A DNA stretch of 64,000 nt, taken from assembly GCF_018145875.1 (NCBI RefSeq), contig NZ_JAGSSV010000017.1:1-64000 (forward strand), in the 5' to 3' direction. The notes beneath the pieces were generated by a model that saw only the letters and a program-made list of their open reading frames with translations, was not told where the DNA came from and searched no databases. Both the position numbers and the translations under genes were made by a program. Origin of the DNA: Marinomonas vulgaris. Its GTDB lineage: Bacteria > Pseudomonadota > Gammaproteobacteria > Pseudomonadales > Marinomonadaceae. This document shows positions 18,081 to 25,894 of the stretch, piece by piece (positions within the stretch are counted from its first letter, which is position 1; each line of letters begins with the position of its first letter).

Positions 18081-19097
18081 TTACTTCAGTAACCAGCTGT
18101 TCCATTGAGAACTAATAGCCTGTCCATTTTTCGCCCAGTACTGATAATTTAGAGACACTTGATCTTCAGAATAGCTGGTCGGTAAATAAGCGTTTAGACC
18201 TTCATCGATAAGGGCGCTACTTTCATTATTAATTGGTGAATACGCTGTTAGAGTGGCAAAGTCAGCTTGGCCTTGCGCACTGGTTGAATAAGCTAAGAAC
18301 TTCATTGCCGCGTCTTTATTTTTAGCCCCTTTAGGGATGACTAAAAAATCCGACATAACAAGATTATTGTCCCAGCTTACGCCAACCGGTAAGCCATCTT
18401 CTTGCAAAGAAAACACGCGCCCATTCCAAAACATGCCCATGCTCGCTTCACCAGAGGCGAGGAGTTGCTGTGATTGCGCGCCGCCGCCCCACCAAACAAT
18501 ATTATCTTTAATGGTATCTAGTTTTTTGAAGGCACGATCAAGATCCAGAGGGTATAGGTCTTTTTCAGCGACACCATCAGCAATAAGTGCCATTTCTAAA
18601 ACACCCGGGCTTGGCCATTTATACAAAGCACGCTTACCTGGGTAATTCTCTATATCGAAAAGTTGTGACCACGAAGTAGGCTCGCTCGATAAGCGATTTT
18701 TGTTGTAGGCAAGCACAAAAGAGAAGTAAAACGACCCTATACCGTAGTCGGAGACAAAGCGCGGATCGATGTTTGTTTTATCAATAACACTGAAGTCCAG
18801 TGGCTCAAGCAAGCCTTCACTTGCTGCGCGATAGGCAAAATCGGCTTCTACGTCGACAAGATCCCATTGCACATTGCCGCTTTCAACCATGGCTTTTAAT
18901 TTACCGTAATCTGTTGGTCCGTCCTGAACGACTTTGATGCCTGTATTGGCCGTAAAGGGCATAGCCCATGCTTGTTGTTGAGCGTCTTGAGTTGATCCGC
19001 CCCAGCTAACGAAGTTCATTGAGTCACTTGCGTTGGCACCGGCTACAGCCATACTTAGGGCAAGCGTTAATGCCCCTTTTTTTATCAATTTGTTCAT
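18081..19097 (-). CDS. ABC importer periplasmic solute-binding protein, PotD/PotF-like
   Basis: 338 residues. A Sec signal peptide (about 1-23, ending AVAGANA) is followed by a type II periplasmic binding fold beginning MNFVSWGGSTQDAQQQAWAMPF, characteristic of the spermidine/putrescine and related opine-binding group. Translation starts at the ATG at 19097 after AAGGAA. It opens the leftward operon, about 100 bp from the palindromic operator at 19196-19225. Family members bind polyamines, ectoine-like compounds or other cationic organics; linkage to the trigonelline-type cluster suggests an N-methylated or related compound as ligand. That is inference. Confidence 0.9.
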   Translation of the reverse strand: MNKLIKKGALTLALSMAVAGANASDSMNFVSWGGSTQDAQQQAWAMPFTANTGIKVVQDGPTDYGKLKAMVESGNVQWDLVDVEADFAYRAASEGLLEPLDFSVIDKTNIDPRFVSDYGIGSFYFSFVLAYNKNRLSSEPTSWSQLFDIENYPGKRALYKWPSPGVLEMALIADGVAEKDLYPLDLDRAFKKLDTIKDNIVWWGGGAQSQQLLASGEASMGMFWNGRVFSLQEDGLPVGVSWDNNLVMSDFLVIPKGAKNKDAAMKFLAYSTSAQGQADFATLTAYSPINNESSALIDEGLNAYLPTSYSEDQVSLNYQYWAKNGQAISSQWNSWLLK

Positions 19098-19195
19098 TTT
19101 ATAAGTTCCTTATGTGTTCTATTTTTTAGTTATATTTTGGCGTTCTGCATTCGAATTTAGCCAAAAAAATGACTGTTTAAAAAACAAACTCGCCA

Positions 19196-19225
19196 GACCA
19201 TATTATGGTATTCCATAATATGGTC
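19196..19225. promoter_or_regulatory. GntR-type operator (30-bp inverted repeat) upstream of the ABC importer operon
   Basis: GACCATATTATGG and CCATAATATGGTC are 13-bp perfect arms around the centre TATT. The core TATGGTAT-T-CCATA is the same as at the second site (20873-20886) apart from the base after TATGGTAT. It overlaps a possible leftward promoter (TTGACC read on the minus strand at 19226-19221 and TAATAT at 19205-19200, 15 bp apart). FCD-type GntR repressors bind palindromes of this size, so the regulator at 20116 is the natural candidate. Confidence 0.75.
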
Positions 19226-19334
19226 AAGCAAGTTTTGACTTTTATGCAATTTGATTTTTATAAAACGAGAAAGGAATTAATATTAGAAAAGTTAAATGTT
19301 GGGGGAAGATTGGAGAAAGAGGTGCCTGAAAATG

Positions 19335-19366
19335 CAAACGGCGACTATTCAAATAGCCGCCGTTTG
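19335..19366 (-). terminator. Hairpin terminator after the DUF1330 gene
   Basis: CAAACGGCG-A-CTA and TAG-C-CGCCGTTTG form a 13-bp stem that on the minus-strand transcript has one G-U pair, followed by CATTTTC. It would end the leftward regulator/CMD/DUF1330 transcript before the ABC importer operon, which has its own promoter. Confidence 0.6.
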
Positions 19367-19397
19367 TCTAACTCTGGGGATGTTAATTTAATAAACG

Positions 19398-19697
19398 TTA
19401 ATTCTGAGGAAGTCCTTTTAGAATCAAGACAGTTGCGTCAGCACAAGCCAAGCGATGCTCACGAGCACTTTGGTAGGCCTCTGAATGGTAGCAATCAAGA
19501 GCAGCTTCATAGCTATCAAATTCAAACACCACAGCACGGGTTGGCGAAGGTTGATTTCCTTCTAGCATGGTAAAGTCTTCTCCGCGAGAAAGCATGCGCG
19601 CGCCGTGTTGAGCCAAAGCCCCTGGTGCTAACGCTAAATACGCTTGATACGCTTCTGCGTCGTCGACTTTGACATGGGCAATCCAATAACCTTTCAT
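19398..19697 (-). CDS. DUF1330 family protein
   Basis: About 99 residues from the ATG at 19697 (MKGYWIAHVKVDD); an ATG two codons earlier at 19703 is possible, while extension to 19787 would run into the preceding gene. The DUF1330 pattern is clear: MxGYWIAHV at the start, Y-AYLALA, RG-D-ML-E and a central RAVVFEFDSYEAALDCYHS-EY. These small ferredoxin-fold (dimeric alpha-beta barrel) proteins have no settled reaction and often sit in catabolic clusters. It is the third gene of the leftward regulator operon, 29 bp after the CMD-like gene. Confidence 0.85.
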   Translation of the reverse strand: MKGYWIAHVKVDDAEAYQAYLALAPGALAQHGARMLSRGEDFTMLEGNQPSPTRAVVFEFDSYEAALDCYHSEAYQSAREHRLACADATVLILKGLPQN

Positions 19698-19726
19698 AGT
19701 CATTCTCTTGTTTGTGTTTATGAGTG

Positions 19727-20119
19727 TTAGTTGTTGTCTGCCAAAAGGCCTTGTTCTGTCAGCAATGCACGAGCAATACGGAAGCACTCGACACCTTGAG
19801 GAACGCCACAGTAAATAGCGATAACATGAATAATTGAACGTATTTCTTCCACGCTGACCCCGTTGTTAATGGCGCCTTTTAGATGCAACTCCCATTCTTC
19901 CATTTTGCCCAGTGCAGCAATCATAGAAAGATTCATCATGGAGCGTGTTTTGGCATCGATGGTGTCATCCCCCCAGCCAAAACCCCAACACCACTCTGTC
20001 ATGGCTTCTTGAAACGGAAGATTAAATGCATCTGCTTTTTGCAGATTTTTCTCGACATATTCATCGCCCAACGTGGATTTGCGCTGCTTAATGCCTAATT
20101 CAAACAATTCTTTGTTCAT
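19727..20119 (-). CDS. Carboxymuconolactone decarboxylase (CMD) family protein
   Basis: 130 residues, the normal size of a gamma-carboxymuconolactone-decarboxylase-like protein. The segment FQEAMTEWCWGFGWGDDTIDAKTRSMMNLSMIAALGKMEEWELHLKGAINNGVSVEEIRSIIHV shows the helical CMD fold. It lacks the CxxC of the AhpD peroxidase branch, so a lyase or isomerase role on a ring-cleavage intermediate is more likely. Its ATG overlaps the stop of the GntR gene (ATGA), so regulator and enzyme are coupled. Confidence 0.85.
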   Translation of the reverse strand: MNKELFELGIKQRKSTLGDEYVEKNLQKADAFNLPFQEAMTEWCWGFGWGDDTIDAKTRSMMNLSMIAALGKMEEWELHLKGAINNGVSVEEIRSIIHVIAIYCGVPQGVECFRIARALLTEQGLLADNN

Positions 20120-20778
20120 AATTTTGTTCCTTTATCGATTTGTACTGCTATTTCATACGCCTGACGTAGGTGTCGTTCGCATATTTCAACCGCTCTCTCT
20201 GGATTATGCTCTTCAAGTGCTTTTACAAGATCGTAAAGATCTTTAGGGCCAGCGGTTTTACGACCTTCTGAATTTAGCGTGAAAGCGCGCAGGCGCGATA
20301 TTCTAGAATTTAATTGCTCAACAAGAACCCAAGCCACATGCTTCTCACCCGTTTTAAAGATCAGTTCATAGAAACTGGTTGTGAGTTTGAGGGCGGTTTT
20401 GATGTCGTCTTTTTCAAGATACAGAGCGATATCATCATGGATCGCATAAAGCTGAGAAATGACTTCAGAAGTGATGACTTTACTGCATGCTTTTACCGCT
20501 GCGCCTTCTAATAAGGCACGGATTTCATAGATTTCACGGGCTTCAGAATCGCTTATAGAGGCGACAACAAAACCAGAATTTGGTATTCCATGAACCAGGC
20601 GTTCGCTCTCTAGATGGCGAATACATTCTCTCACTACTGTTCTGCTTACCCCCATTGTTTCGCATAAAGTTCTTTCAACTAGGCGTGTCCCCGGCTTTAG
20701 CGTATTGCTTGTAATCGCATCACGTAATGATGTAAGCGCACTTTCTTTAAGCGTTTTAGGGCGTTCAACCTTTTGCAT
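20116..20778 (-). CDS. GntR-family (FCD subfamily) transcriptional regulator
   Basis: 220 residues. The N-terminal winged helix (about 10-75) has the GntR pattern LRDAITSNTLKPGTRLVERTLCETMGVSRTVVRECIRHLE. The C-terminal FCD ligand-binding domain (about 80-205) has the acidic and His residues of the metal/ligand pocket (YEIRALLEGAAV, ERHLRQAYE). It is divergent from the catabolic operon, with a palindrome at 20873 in the shared region and a stronger one at 19196 before the importer operon. I infer that it represses both until a substrate or intermediate binds. Confidence 0.9.
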   Translation of the reverse strand: MQKVERPKTLKESALTSLRDAITSNTLKPGTRLVERTLCETMGVSRTVVRECIRHLESERLVHGIPNSGFVVASISDSEAREIYEIRALLEGAAVKACSKVITSEVISQLYAIHDDIALYLEKDDIKTALKLTTSFYELIFKTGEKHVAWVLVEQLNSRISRLRAFTLNSEGRKTAGPKDLYDLVKALEEHNPERAVEICERHLRQAYEIAVQIDKGTKL

Positions 20779-20835
20779 CGTTTTTCTTTTCCTTGTTAGT
20801 TAAAACAGTATTTTTAAATATTAGCACATTATCGA

Positions 20836-20865
20836 TTGAACTGGATAAGATAGTATGTTTATGAT
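20836..20865 (+). promoter_or_regulatory. Probable promoter of the trigonelline-type catabolic operon
   Basis: TTGAAC at 20836-20841 and TATGAT at 20860-20865 are 18 bp apart, placing the transcription start near 20872, at the left edge of the GntR palindrome. That geometry fits repression by blocking initiation. The match is by eye. Confidence 0.5.
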
Positions 20866-20872
20866 TGCATAT

Positions 20873-20886
20873 TATGGTATACCATA
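20873..20886. promoter_or_regulatory. GntR-type operator between the regulator and the catabolic operon
   Basis: TATGGTATACCATA is a perfect 14-bp palindrome, 40 bp before the DUF1185 start and 87 bp before the GntR start. It shares TATGGTAT-N-CCATA with the site at 19196-19225, and the flanking bases ATAT on the left are also similar. Confidence 0.75.
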
Positions 20887-20925
20887 CTACAAGAATGAAC
20901 CTTACAATATCCATCGGGAAAAATT

Positions 20926-21525
20926 ATGACTTTAGAAATTCGTAAAATAGTGTGCTTTGAGGAAGAAACTCTAGTTGAAGGTTTTAAAGCAGCAGATAAA
21001 CCTTTACGCATGTTTGCGGTGGCAGCAGTAGTAAAAAACCCTTGGGCAGGTCGTTATGTTGAAGATTTAAGACCCGTTGTGTTGGACTACGGCCCTCAAT
21101 TGGGCAAATTGTTAACAGATCGTATTTGTGAATTAGCGGGAGGCGCAGAAAACATTGAAGCTTTCGGTAAAGCGGCCGTTGTTGGTTTAAAAGGTGAAAT
21201 TGAACACGCTTCTGCGCTTATTCATACCTTGCACTTCGGTAACTTTTATCGCGAAGCGGTTGAAGCTAAATCCTTCCTTTCGTTCACCAACACCCGCGGT
21301 CCAGCTAATGCCTGTATTTCTGTACCCATGATGGACAAAAACGATGGCGGTCGTCGCTCTCACTACTTAACTCTACAATTCAATATTTGCGATGCACCTG
21401 CAGACGACGAAGTCGTTGTCGTGTTAGGAGGAGCATCCGGTGGTCGTCCTCATCATCGAATTGGCGACCGTTACCAGGAGTTGAAGGAGCTTGGACATGA
21501 TATCGAAAATCCCGCAGCGGTTTAA
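20926..21525 (+). CDS. DUF1185 (so-called amino-acid synthesis) family protein
   Basis: 199 residues covering the whole DUF1185 family, with the landmarks VVKNPWAGRYVEDL, EAFGKAAVVGLKGEIEHASALIHTLHFG and GGRPHHRIGDRYQE. The family name is historical and no reaction is established. These proteins recur beside flavin-dependent ring-cleavage monooxygenases and hydrolases. Here it is first in the operon, and the next gene starts inside its last codons with AAGGAG at 21484-21489, so the pair is translationally coupled. A role with a ring-cleavage intermediate is inference. Confidence 0.85.
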   Translation: MTLEIRKIVCFEEETLVEGFKAADKPLRMFAVAAVVKNPWAGRYVEDLRPVVLDYGPQLGKLLTDRICELAGGAENIEAFGKAAVVGLKGEIEHASALIHTLHFGNFYREAVEAKSFLSFTNTRGPANACISVPMMDKNDGGRRSHYLTLQFNICDAPADDEVVVVLGGASGGRPHHRIGDRYQELKELGHDIENPAAV

Positions 21526-22336
21526 ATCGTCGCAGGGCTTAGCTTATATCAAGGTTGGCACAGGACCTTCTCTTGTGCTGATCCATGGTGTGGGTTTAAG
21601 ACTCGACGCATGGATTCATCAAATAGAATATTTAGCACAAACGTTTACTGTTTATGCTGTGGATATGCCGGGGCATGGTGACAGTGATCTGTACCCAGAA
21701 TGTCGAAACATTGACCAATACACGGATGTCATTGCCTCATGGATTACGTCAGATGTTGAAACGCCAGTGGTCATGGTTGGTCATTCAATGGGCTCCATGA
21801 TCGCATTGAATTTCGCGATACGTTACTCAAACAGTTGTGTTGGTGTTGTTGCTCTCAACTCTATTTTTAGACGATCTGAAGAGGCCAAAAAAGCCGTCTT
21901 GAAGCGGGTATCTCAGATAAAAGAGAGTCTTTCAACGGATGATGTTACCGCACCGGTAAAGCGTTGGTTTGATTTTCCATTGTCTTCAGCCGACACAGAA
22001 AACGCCAAACTGTGTAGCGAGTGGCTAAGCAAAGCATCACTGAAAGGCTACCAACAAGCCTATGAAGTGTTTTGTTTTAATGATGGTCCATCCAATGACG
22101 CTCTGTCATCGCTGACAATTCCCGCGCTGTTTATGACCGGAAGTGGGGATGCTAATTCAACGCCAAAAATGTCTGAGGCCATGGCCGACTTATGCCCAAA
22201 GGGCAGTCGATACATCGTTGAGCATGCTCGTCATATGTTGACGTTAACGCACCACAAAGAAATTAACACAATAATAAAAGCATTTGGGCAACATTGCTTT
22301 GACCCAATAGAAGAGGTTTCTTATGAGTACATATGA
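21497..22336 (+). CDS. tgnD: Alpha/beta hydrolase, probable TgnD-type N-methylformamido-methylene-succinate hydrolase
   Basis: 279 residues from the ATG at 21497, chosen over the upstream TTG because AAGGAG sits at the right distance. The fold shows the oxyanion strand VLIHGVGLRLDAW, nucleophile Ser in GHSMGS (about residue 96), an acid in the GSGDANSTP region, and His in VEHARHM (about 249). In Acinetobacter baylyi, TgnD splits the fourth trigonelline intermediate into CO2, methylamine, formate and succinate semialdehyde. The assignment rests on its place beside TgnA/B/C-like genes and the succinate-semialdehyde dehydrogenase. A different amide or ester hydrolase remains possible. Confidence 0.7.
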   Translation: MISKIPQRFKSSQGLAYIKVGTGPSLVLIHGVGLRLDAWIHQIEYLAQTFTVYAVDMPGHGDSDLYPECRNIDQYTDVIASWITSDVETPVVMVGHSMGSMIALNFAIRYSNSCVGVVALNSIFRRSEEAKKAVLKRVSQIKESLSTDDVTAPVKRWFDFPLSSADTENAKLCSEWLSKASLKGYQQAYEVFCFNDGPSNDALSSLTIPALFMTGSGDANSTPKMSEAMADLCPKGSRYIVEHARHMLTLTHHKEINTIIKAFGQHCFDPIEEVSYEYI

Positions 22337-23231
22337 TCCACGAGCATTACGTGACGCTTTTGGCTCGTTTATGACGGGCGTCACAGTAGTGACTGCCGTG
22401 AGTAAAACAGGTGAGAAAGTGGGTTTTACCGCAAACTCTTTTACCTCGATATCCATGGATCCACCGCTATTAATGGTGTGCCCAGCGAACAAACTATCGA
22501 GCTTTGATGTGTTTGAACAATGCGATCATTTTAGTGTGAGTGTATTAGCTGAAGATCAGCAACATGCTTCAAACACATTCGCCAGCTCCAAGGGTGACCG
22601 TTTTTCCGAAGTAGAGTGCTCAGCAGATGAATTTGGAACGCCACTAATAGAGGGTGCTGTCGCGCATTTTTCCTGTTCTGCGTTTCATAAAATCCCTGCC
22701 GGTGATCATTTAATGTTGGTCGGAAAAGTAGAAAGCTTTTCAAGCAATGACAAACTTGGTTTGGGCTATGCAAAAGGCGGTTATTTTAGCTTGGGTATGG
22801 AACACAAAGCAGAAGACATGGCACATGGCAAATGCGCTAGCGTTGGTGCGTTAATTGAGTCTGCTGGCAACCTACTGGTGCAAAAAACCGACTCCGGTTA
22901 CACATTGCCTGTTGTTGATATCTCACAAAATGAAGGTTCTCGTGCTTCCCTCGCTCGTTATTTGACGACACTGGGCGGCGACTTTGAAATTAGTCAGGTG
23001 TTTTCTGTCTATGAGAAAGCCACCACCAACAACTTTGTTGCTTTCTACCGAGTAGATTGTTCATCGGGCTCTATCCCATCGGATTGTGAATATGTATCTC
23101 TGGATGCGTTGAGCACATTGCCATTTATCTCCTCCGATTTGACTGCCATGGTTAAGCGTTTTGTCACAGAAAAACAAAACGGTGTTTTTAAATTGTATTT
23201 TGGTAATGAAGTAGAAGGAGATGTGCGATGA
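22323..23231 (+). CDS. tgnA: Flavin reductase component of a two-component monooxygenase (TgnA-like)
   Basis: 302 residues. The first about 160 form a HpaC/NTA-type flavin reductase domain (FMTGVTVVTA, GFTANSFTSISMDPPLLMVC, GDHLMLVGKVE). The remaining about 140 form a separate C-terminal domain (SAGNLLVQKTDSGYTLPVV...) that looks Nudix-like and is absent from simple reductases. It would supply reduced flavin to the luciferase-like oxygenase encoded next, with which it shares an ATGA overlap. The start at 22323 overlaps the hydrolase gene by 14 bp. Confidence 0.8.
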   Translation: MSTYDPRALRDAFGSFMTGVTVVTAVSKTGEKVGFTANSFTSISMDPPLLMVCPANKLSSFDVFEQCDHFSVSVLAEDQQHASNTFASSKGDRFSEVECSADEFGTPLIEGAVAHFSCSAFHKIPAGDHLMLVGKVESFSSNDKLGLGYAKGGYFSLGMEHKAEDMAHGKCASVGALIESAGNLLVQKTDSGYTLPVVDISQNEGSRASLARYLTTLGGDFEISQVFSVYEKATTNNFVAFYRVDCSSGSIPSDCEYVSLDALSTLPFISSDLTAMVKRFVTEKQNGVFKLYFGNEVEGDVR

Positions 23232-24262
23232 AATTTTCATTATTTGCTCACATGGAGCGCGTTAACGAAAGCCAGCGTCAAATGGAACTTTATGATGAAT
23301 TTATATCATTGTGCAAGATGGCTGATGAGGGTGGCATGGTCACCGTTTGGACGGGCGAGCACCATGGCATGGATTTTACTATTGCGCCGAATCCATTTTT
23401 AAACCTTATTGATATTGCTCATCAGACGAAACAAGTGCGTTTGGGAACAGGTACCGTGGTTGCGCCATTCTGGCATCCTATTAAGTTAGCCGGTGAGGCC
23501 GCTATGACGGACATTATCACCGGAGGTCGCTTGGAGTTGGGGATCGCACGCGGTGCTTATTCGTTTGAATATGAACGAATGGTTCCAGGTGGCATTGATG
23601 CTTGGCAAGCAGGCGAATGCTTACGTGAAATGATACCGGCCATTAAAGGTTTGTGGAAAGGGGATCATACTCAGGAAAGTAAGCACTATAATTTTCCTAA
23701 AACCACATCATCACCAAAACCCTCTACGGAAGATGGTCCACCAATTTGGGTAGCGGCACGCGATATCAACAGTCATGAATTTGCCATCAGCCAAGACTGC
23801 AATGTTCAAGTGACCCCGCTTTGGCAAGGTCTTGAAGAGGTTGAGTCACTTATTAGTAAATACAAAGAAGCGTGTGAGAAATTTGAAAAACGCACCAAAA
23901 TTATGATTTTGCAGCATACTTATGTGTCGAACGACGAACAGGAACTCGAAAAAGCGGCTCGCAAATTACATGAATTTTATTGTTACTTTGGGTCATGGTT
24001 CAAGAACGAGCGCCCTATTACTCAAGGATTGATTGAAGCATTAAGTCAAGACGAAATAGACAATCACCCATTTTATAAGCGTGACGCCATTCGAAAAGAT
24101 TTAATGATTGGCTCTTCGCAGCAAATTATAGATCGCCTCAAGTACTATGAGGATCTTGGCTATGACGAGTTTTCCTACTGGAGCGATTCAAGTATGTCCA
24201 GAATCGAAAAAGAAACGTCTTTGCGCCGCTTTATTGACGAAGTGATGCCTGCATTTAACTAA
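23228..24262 (+). CDS. tgnB: Luciferase-like flavin-dependent monooxygenase, TgnB-like ring-cleaving oxygenase
   Basis: 344 residues with the TIM-barrel pattern of bacterial luciferase-like monooxygenases: WTGEHHGMDFTIAPNPF, RLGTGTVVAPFWHPIKLAGE, GRLELGIARGAYSFEYERM and the late SSQQIIDRLKYYEDLGYDEFSYW. The opening KFSLFAHMERV and the EHHGMDFTIAPNPF segment agree with what I remember of TgnB, which with TgnA opens the pyridinium ring of trigonelline between C5 and C6. GAAGGAG precedes the start. This is the key enzyme for assigning the pathway. An isomeric substrate such as homarine (N-methylpicolinate), common in the sea, cannot be excluded. Confidence 0.82.
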   Translation: MKFSLFAHMERVNESQRQMELYDEFISLCKMADEGGMVTVWTGEHHGMDFTIAPNPFLNLIDIAHQTKQVRLGTGTVVAPFWHPIKLAGEAAMTDIITGGRLELGIARGAYSFEYERMVPGGIDAWQAGECLREMIPAIKGLWKGDHTQESKHYNFPKTTSSPKPSTEDGPPIWVAARDINSHEFAISQDCNVQVTPLWQGLEEVESLISKYKEACEKFEKRTKIMILQHTYVSNDEQELEKAARKLHEFYCYFGSWFKNERPITQGLIEALSQDEIDNHPFYKRDAIRKDLMIGSSQQIIDRLKYYEDLGYDEFSYWSDSSMSRIEKETSLRRFIDEVMPAFN

Positions 24263-24279
24263 GACCCTAGAGAGACAAC

Positions 24280-25770
24280 ATGCTTAATTTAACGTTACCT
24301 CACTACGCACTTTTTATTGACGGTGAATCGGTTGAAGGCGCCACTGGTAAAGTGATGACGACAATAAACCCAGCAACGGGTGAGCCGTGGGCAACTTTTG
24401 CTTGCGCTGAACCTCAAGACGTCGATCGTGCTGTTGCTGCCGCTCGTCGTGTATTGTCTGAACCAGAGTGGGCAGGCATCACCGCCACACAACGGGGAAA
24501 GTTGCTTAATAAACTGGCAGATTTATTGGAATGTCATTCGTCCGAATTAGGGGCGATAGAAACCACTGACAGTGGTAAATTGGCTGCTGAGACTCAGTCT
24601 CAAGCGCATTATGTGGCGAATTATTATCGTTATTATGCGGGTCTGGCAGACAAGATAGAAGGACACACTCTTCCCATCGATAAGCCTGATATGCATGTGT
24701 TTACCAAGCCAGAGCCGATTGGGGTCGTGGCAGCGGTTGTGCCTTGGAATGCTCAAATGTTTCTTACGGCAACTAAATTAGCGCCTGCTCTTGCTGCTGG
24801 TTGTAGTGTGATTATCAAAGCCTCGGAAATCGCGCCTATCGCCATTCTTGAGTTTGCTAAATTGATTACTGAAGCGGGCTTTCCAAAAGGGGTTGTGTCT
24901 GTCATTACGGGCGACGCCCCAGGCTGCTCAATTCCGTTAACGTCTCATCATGATATTGATCGACTTGCGTTTACTGGCGGCCCGGAAACAGCTAAGCATG
25001 TTGTCCGCAACACGGCCAATAATTTCGCGGTGACTTCATTGGAGCTTGGTGGTAAGTCTCCGATTCTAGCGTTCAATGATGCTAATCTCGAAAGTGCGAC
25101 CAATGGCATTATTGCGGGTAATTTCGGCGCATCTGGTCAGTCTTGTGTGGCCGGTTCACGAGTCTATGTGCAGCGTGACTTGTATCCAAGTTTGGTCGCT
25201 AATTTGGTTGAGCGTACCAAGCAAATTCATGTGGGTGATCCACTTGATCCTAGCTCTCATATTGGGCCGCTTTGTACTCTTGCTCAGATAGAAGGGATAG
25301 AGCGAGCGTTAGAAAAAGCAATTTCGCAGGGGGCGAAAATATTAACTGGAGGTCACCGAATCACAGATCTCGGTGCAGGTTATTATTTTGCACCTACGAT
25401 TGTTGAATGCCCCAATACTGAGATTGAAACCTTGCATGTTGAGTTGTTTGGACCGGTTATGTCTATTGCCGTTTTTGATACGGAAGAAGAGGCTATCACA
25501 CTGGCTAACGCGTCTGAGTTTGGTTTGGGTTCTGGGTTATTCACTGAGAATTTATCAAAATCCTTGCGTGTCTCGCAAAAAATCAGATCGGGTATTTGTT
25601 GGGTAAATACCTACAGAGCGGTATCGCCTATGGCACCTTTTGGCGGCATAAACCAGTCTGGTTACGGTCGTGAGGCCGGCATTCAAGCCATTCAAGATTA
25701 TATTCGAGTTCGCACCACTTGGATTAGTACATCCAGTGAACCTATGTCGAATCCATTTGTGATGCGTTAA
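24280..25770 (+). CDS. tgnC: NAD(P)-dependent aldehyde dehydrogenase, TgnC-like
   Basis: 496 residues, a full-length class 1/2-type ALDH: VVPWNAQMF cofactor segment, FTGGPETAKHV, general base in LELGGKSP, catalytic Cys in GQSCVAGSR and the late PFGGINQSGYGRE motif. In the trigonelline pathway TgnC oxidises the ring-opened hydroxybutyrolactone/aldehyde to the methylene-succinate that TgnD hydrolyses. It lies 17 bp after the oxygenase gene in the same operon. The family call is firm; the substrate is inferred from context. Confidence 0.8.
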   Translation: MLNLTLPHYALFIDGESVEGATGKVMTTINPATGEPWATFACAEPQDVDRAVAAARRVLSEPEWAGITATQRGKLLNKLADLLECHSSELGAIETTDSGKLAAETQSQAHYVANYYRYYAGLADKIEGHTLPIDKPDMHVFTKPEPIGVVAAVVPWNAQMFLTATKLAPALAAGCSVIIKASEIAPIAILEFAKLITEAGFPKGVVSVITGDAPGCSIPLTSHHDIDRLAFTGGPETAKHVVRNTANNFAVTSLELGGKSPILAFNDANLESATNGIIAGNFGASGQSCVAGSRVYVQRDLYPSLVANLVERTKQIHVGDPLDPSSHIGPLCTLAQIEGIERALEKAISQGAKILTGGHRITDLGAGYYFAPTIVECPNTEIETLHVELFGPVMSIAVFDTEEEAITLANASEFGLGSGLFTENLSKSLRVSQKIRSGICWVNTYRAVSPMAPFGGINQSGYGREAGIQAIQDYIRVRTTWISTSSEPMSNPFVMR

Positions 25771-25800
25771 TACCATATAACGTCTCCCTGTAACTTACAT

Positions 25801-25836
25801 GAGCTAGCCTTTTCCGTCCTGAAAGGGCGCTAAGCT
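25801..25836 (+). other. Imperfect stem-loop between the aldehyde dehydrogenase and transporter genes
   Basis: The outer segments GAGCT and AAGCTC, then AGC/GCT and CTTTT/AAAG, can pair with small bulges in the 124-bp gap before the BCCT gene. There is no T-run, so it may be an mRNA processing or stability element rather than a terminator. Confidence 0.3.
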
Positions 25837-25894
25837 CGTTATCTTAAAATAAAAATAATATCTTCAATTTTGAAGGGAATGCTTAGGAGTTTGT

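Noticed and set aside
15203-19097. Housekeeping potABCD polyamine importer
   Set aside because: The family resemblance is real, but the shared GntR palindrome and location argue for a pathway-specific importer, so pot symbols were not used.
19205-19573. Plus-strand frame of 122 codons between the importer and DUF1330 genes
   Set aside because: It overlaps the operator, the terminator hairpin and the well-supported DUF1330 gene in antisense, and its translation has no family resemblance.
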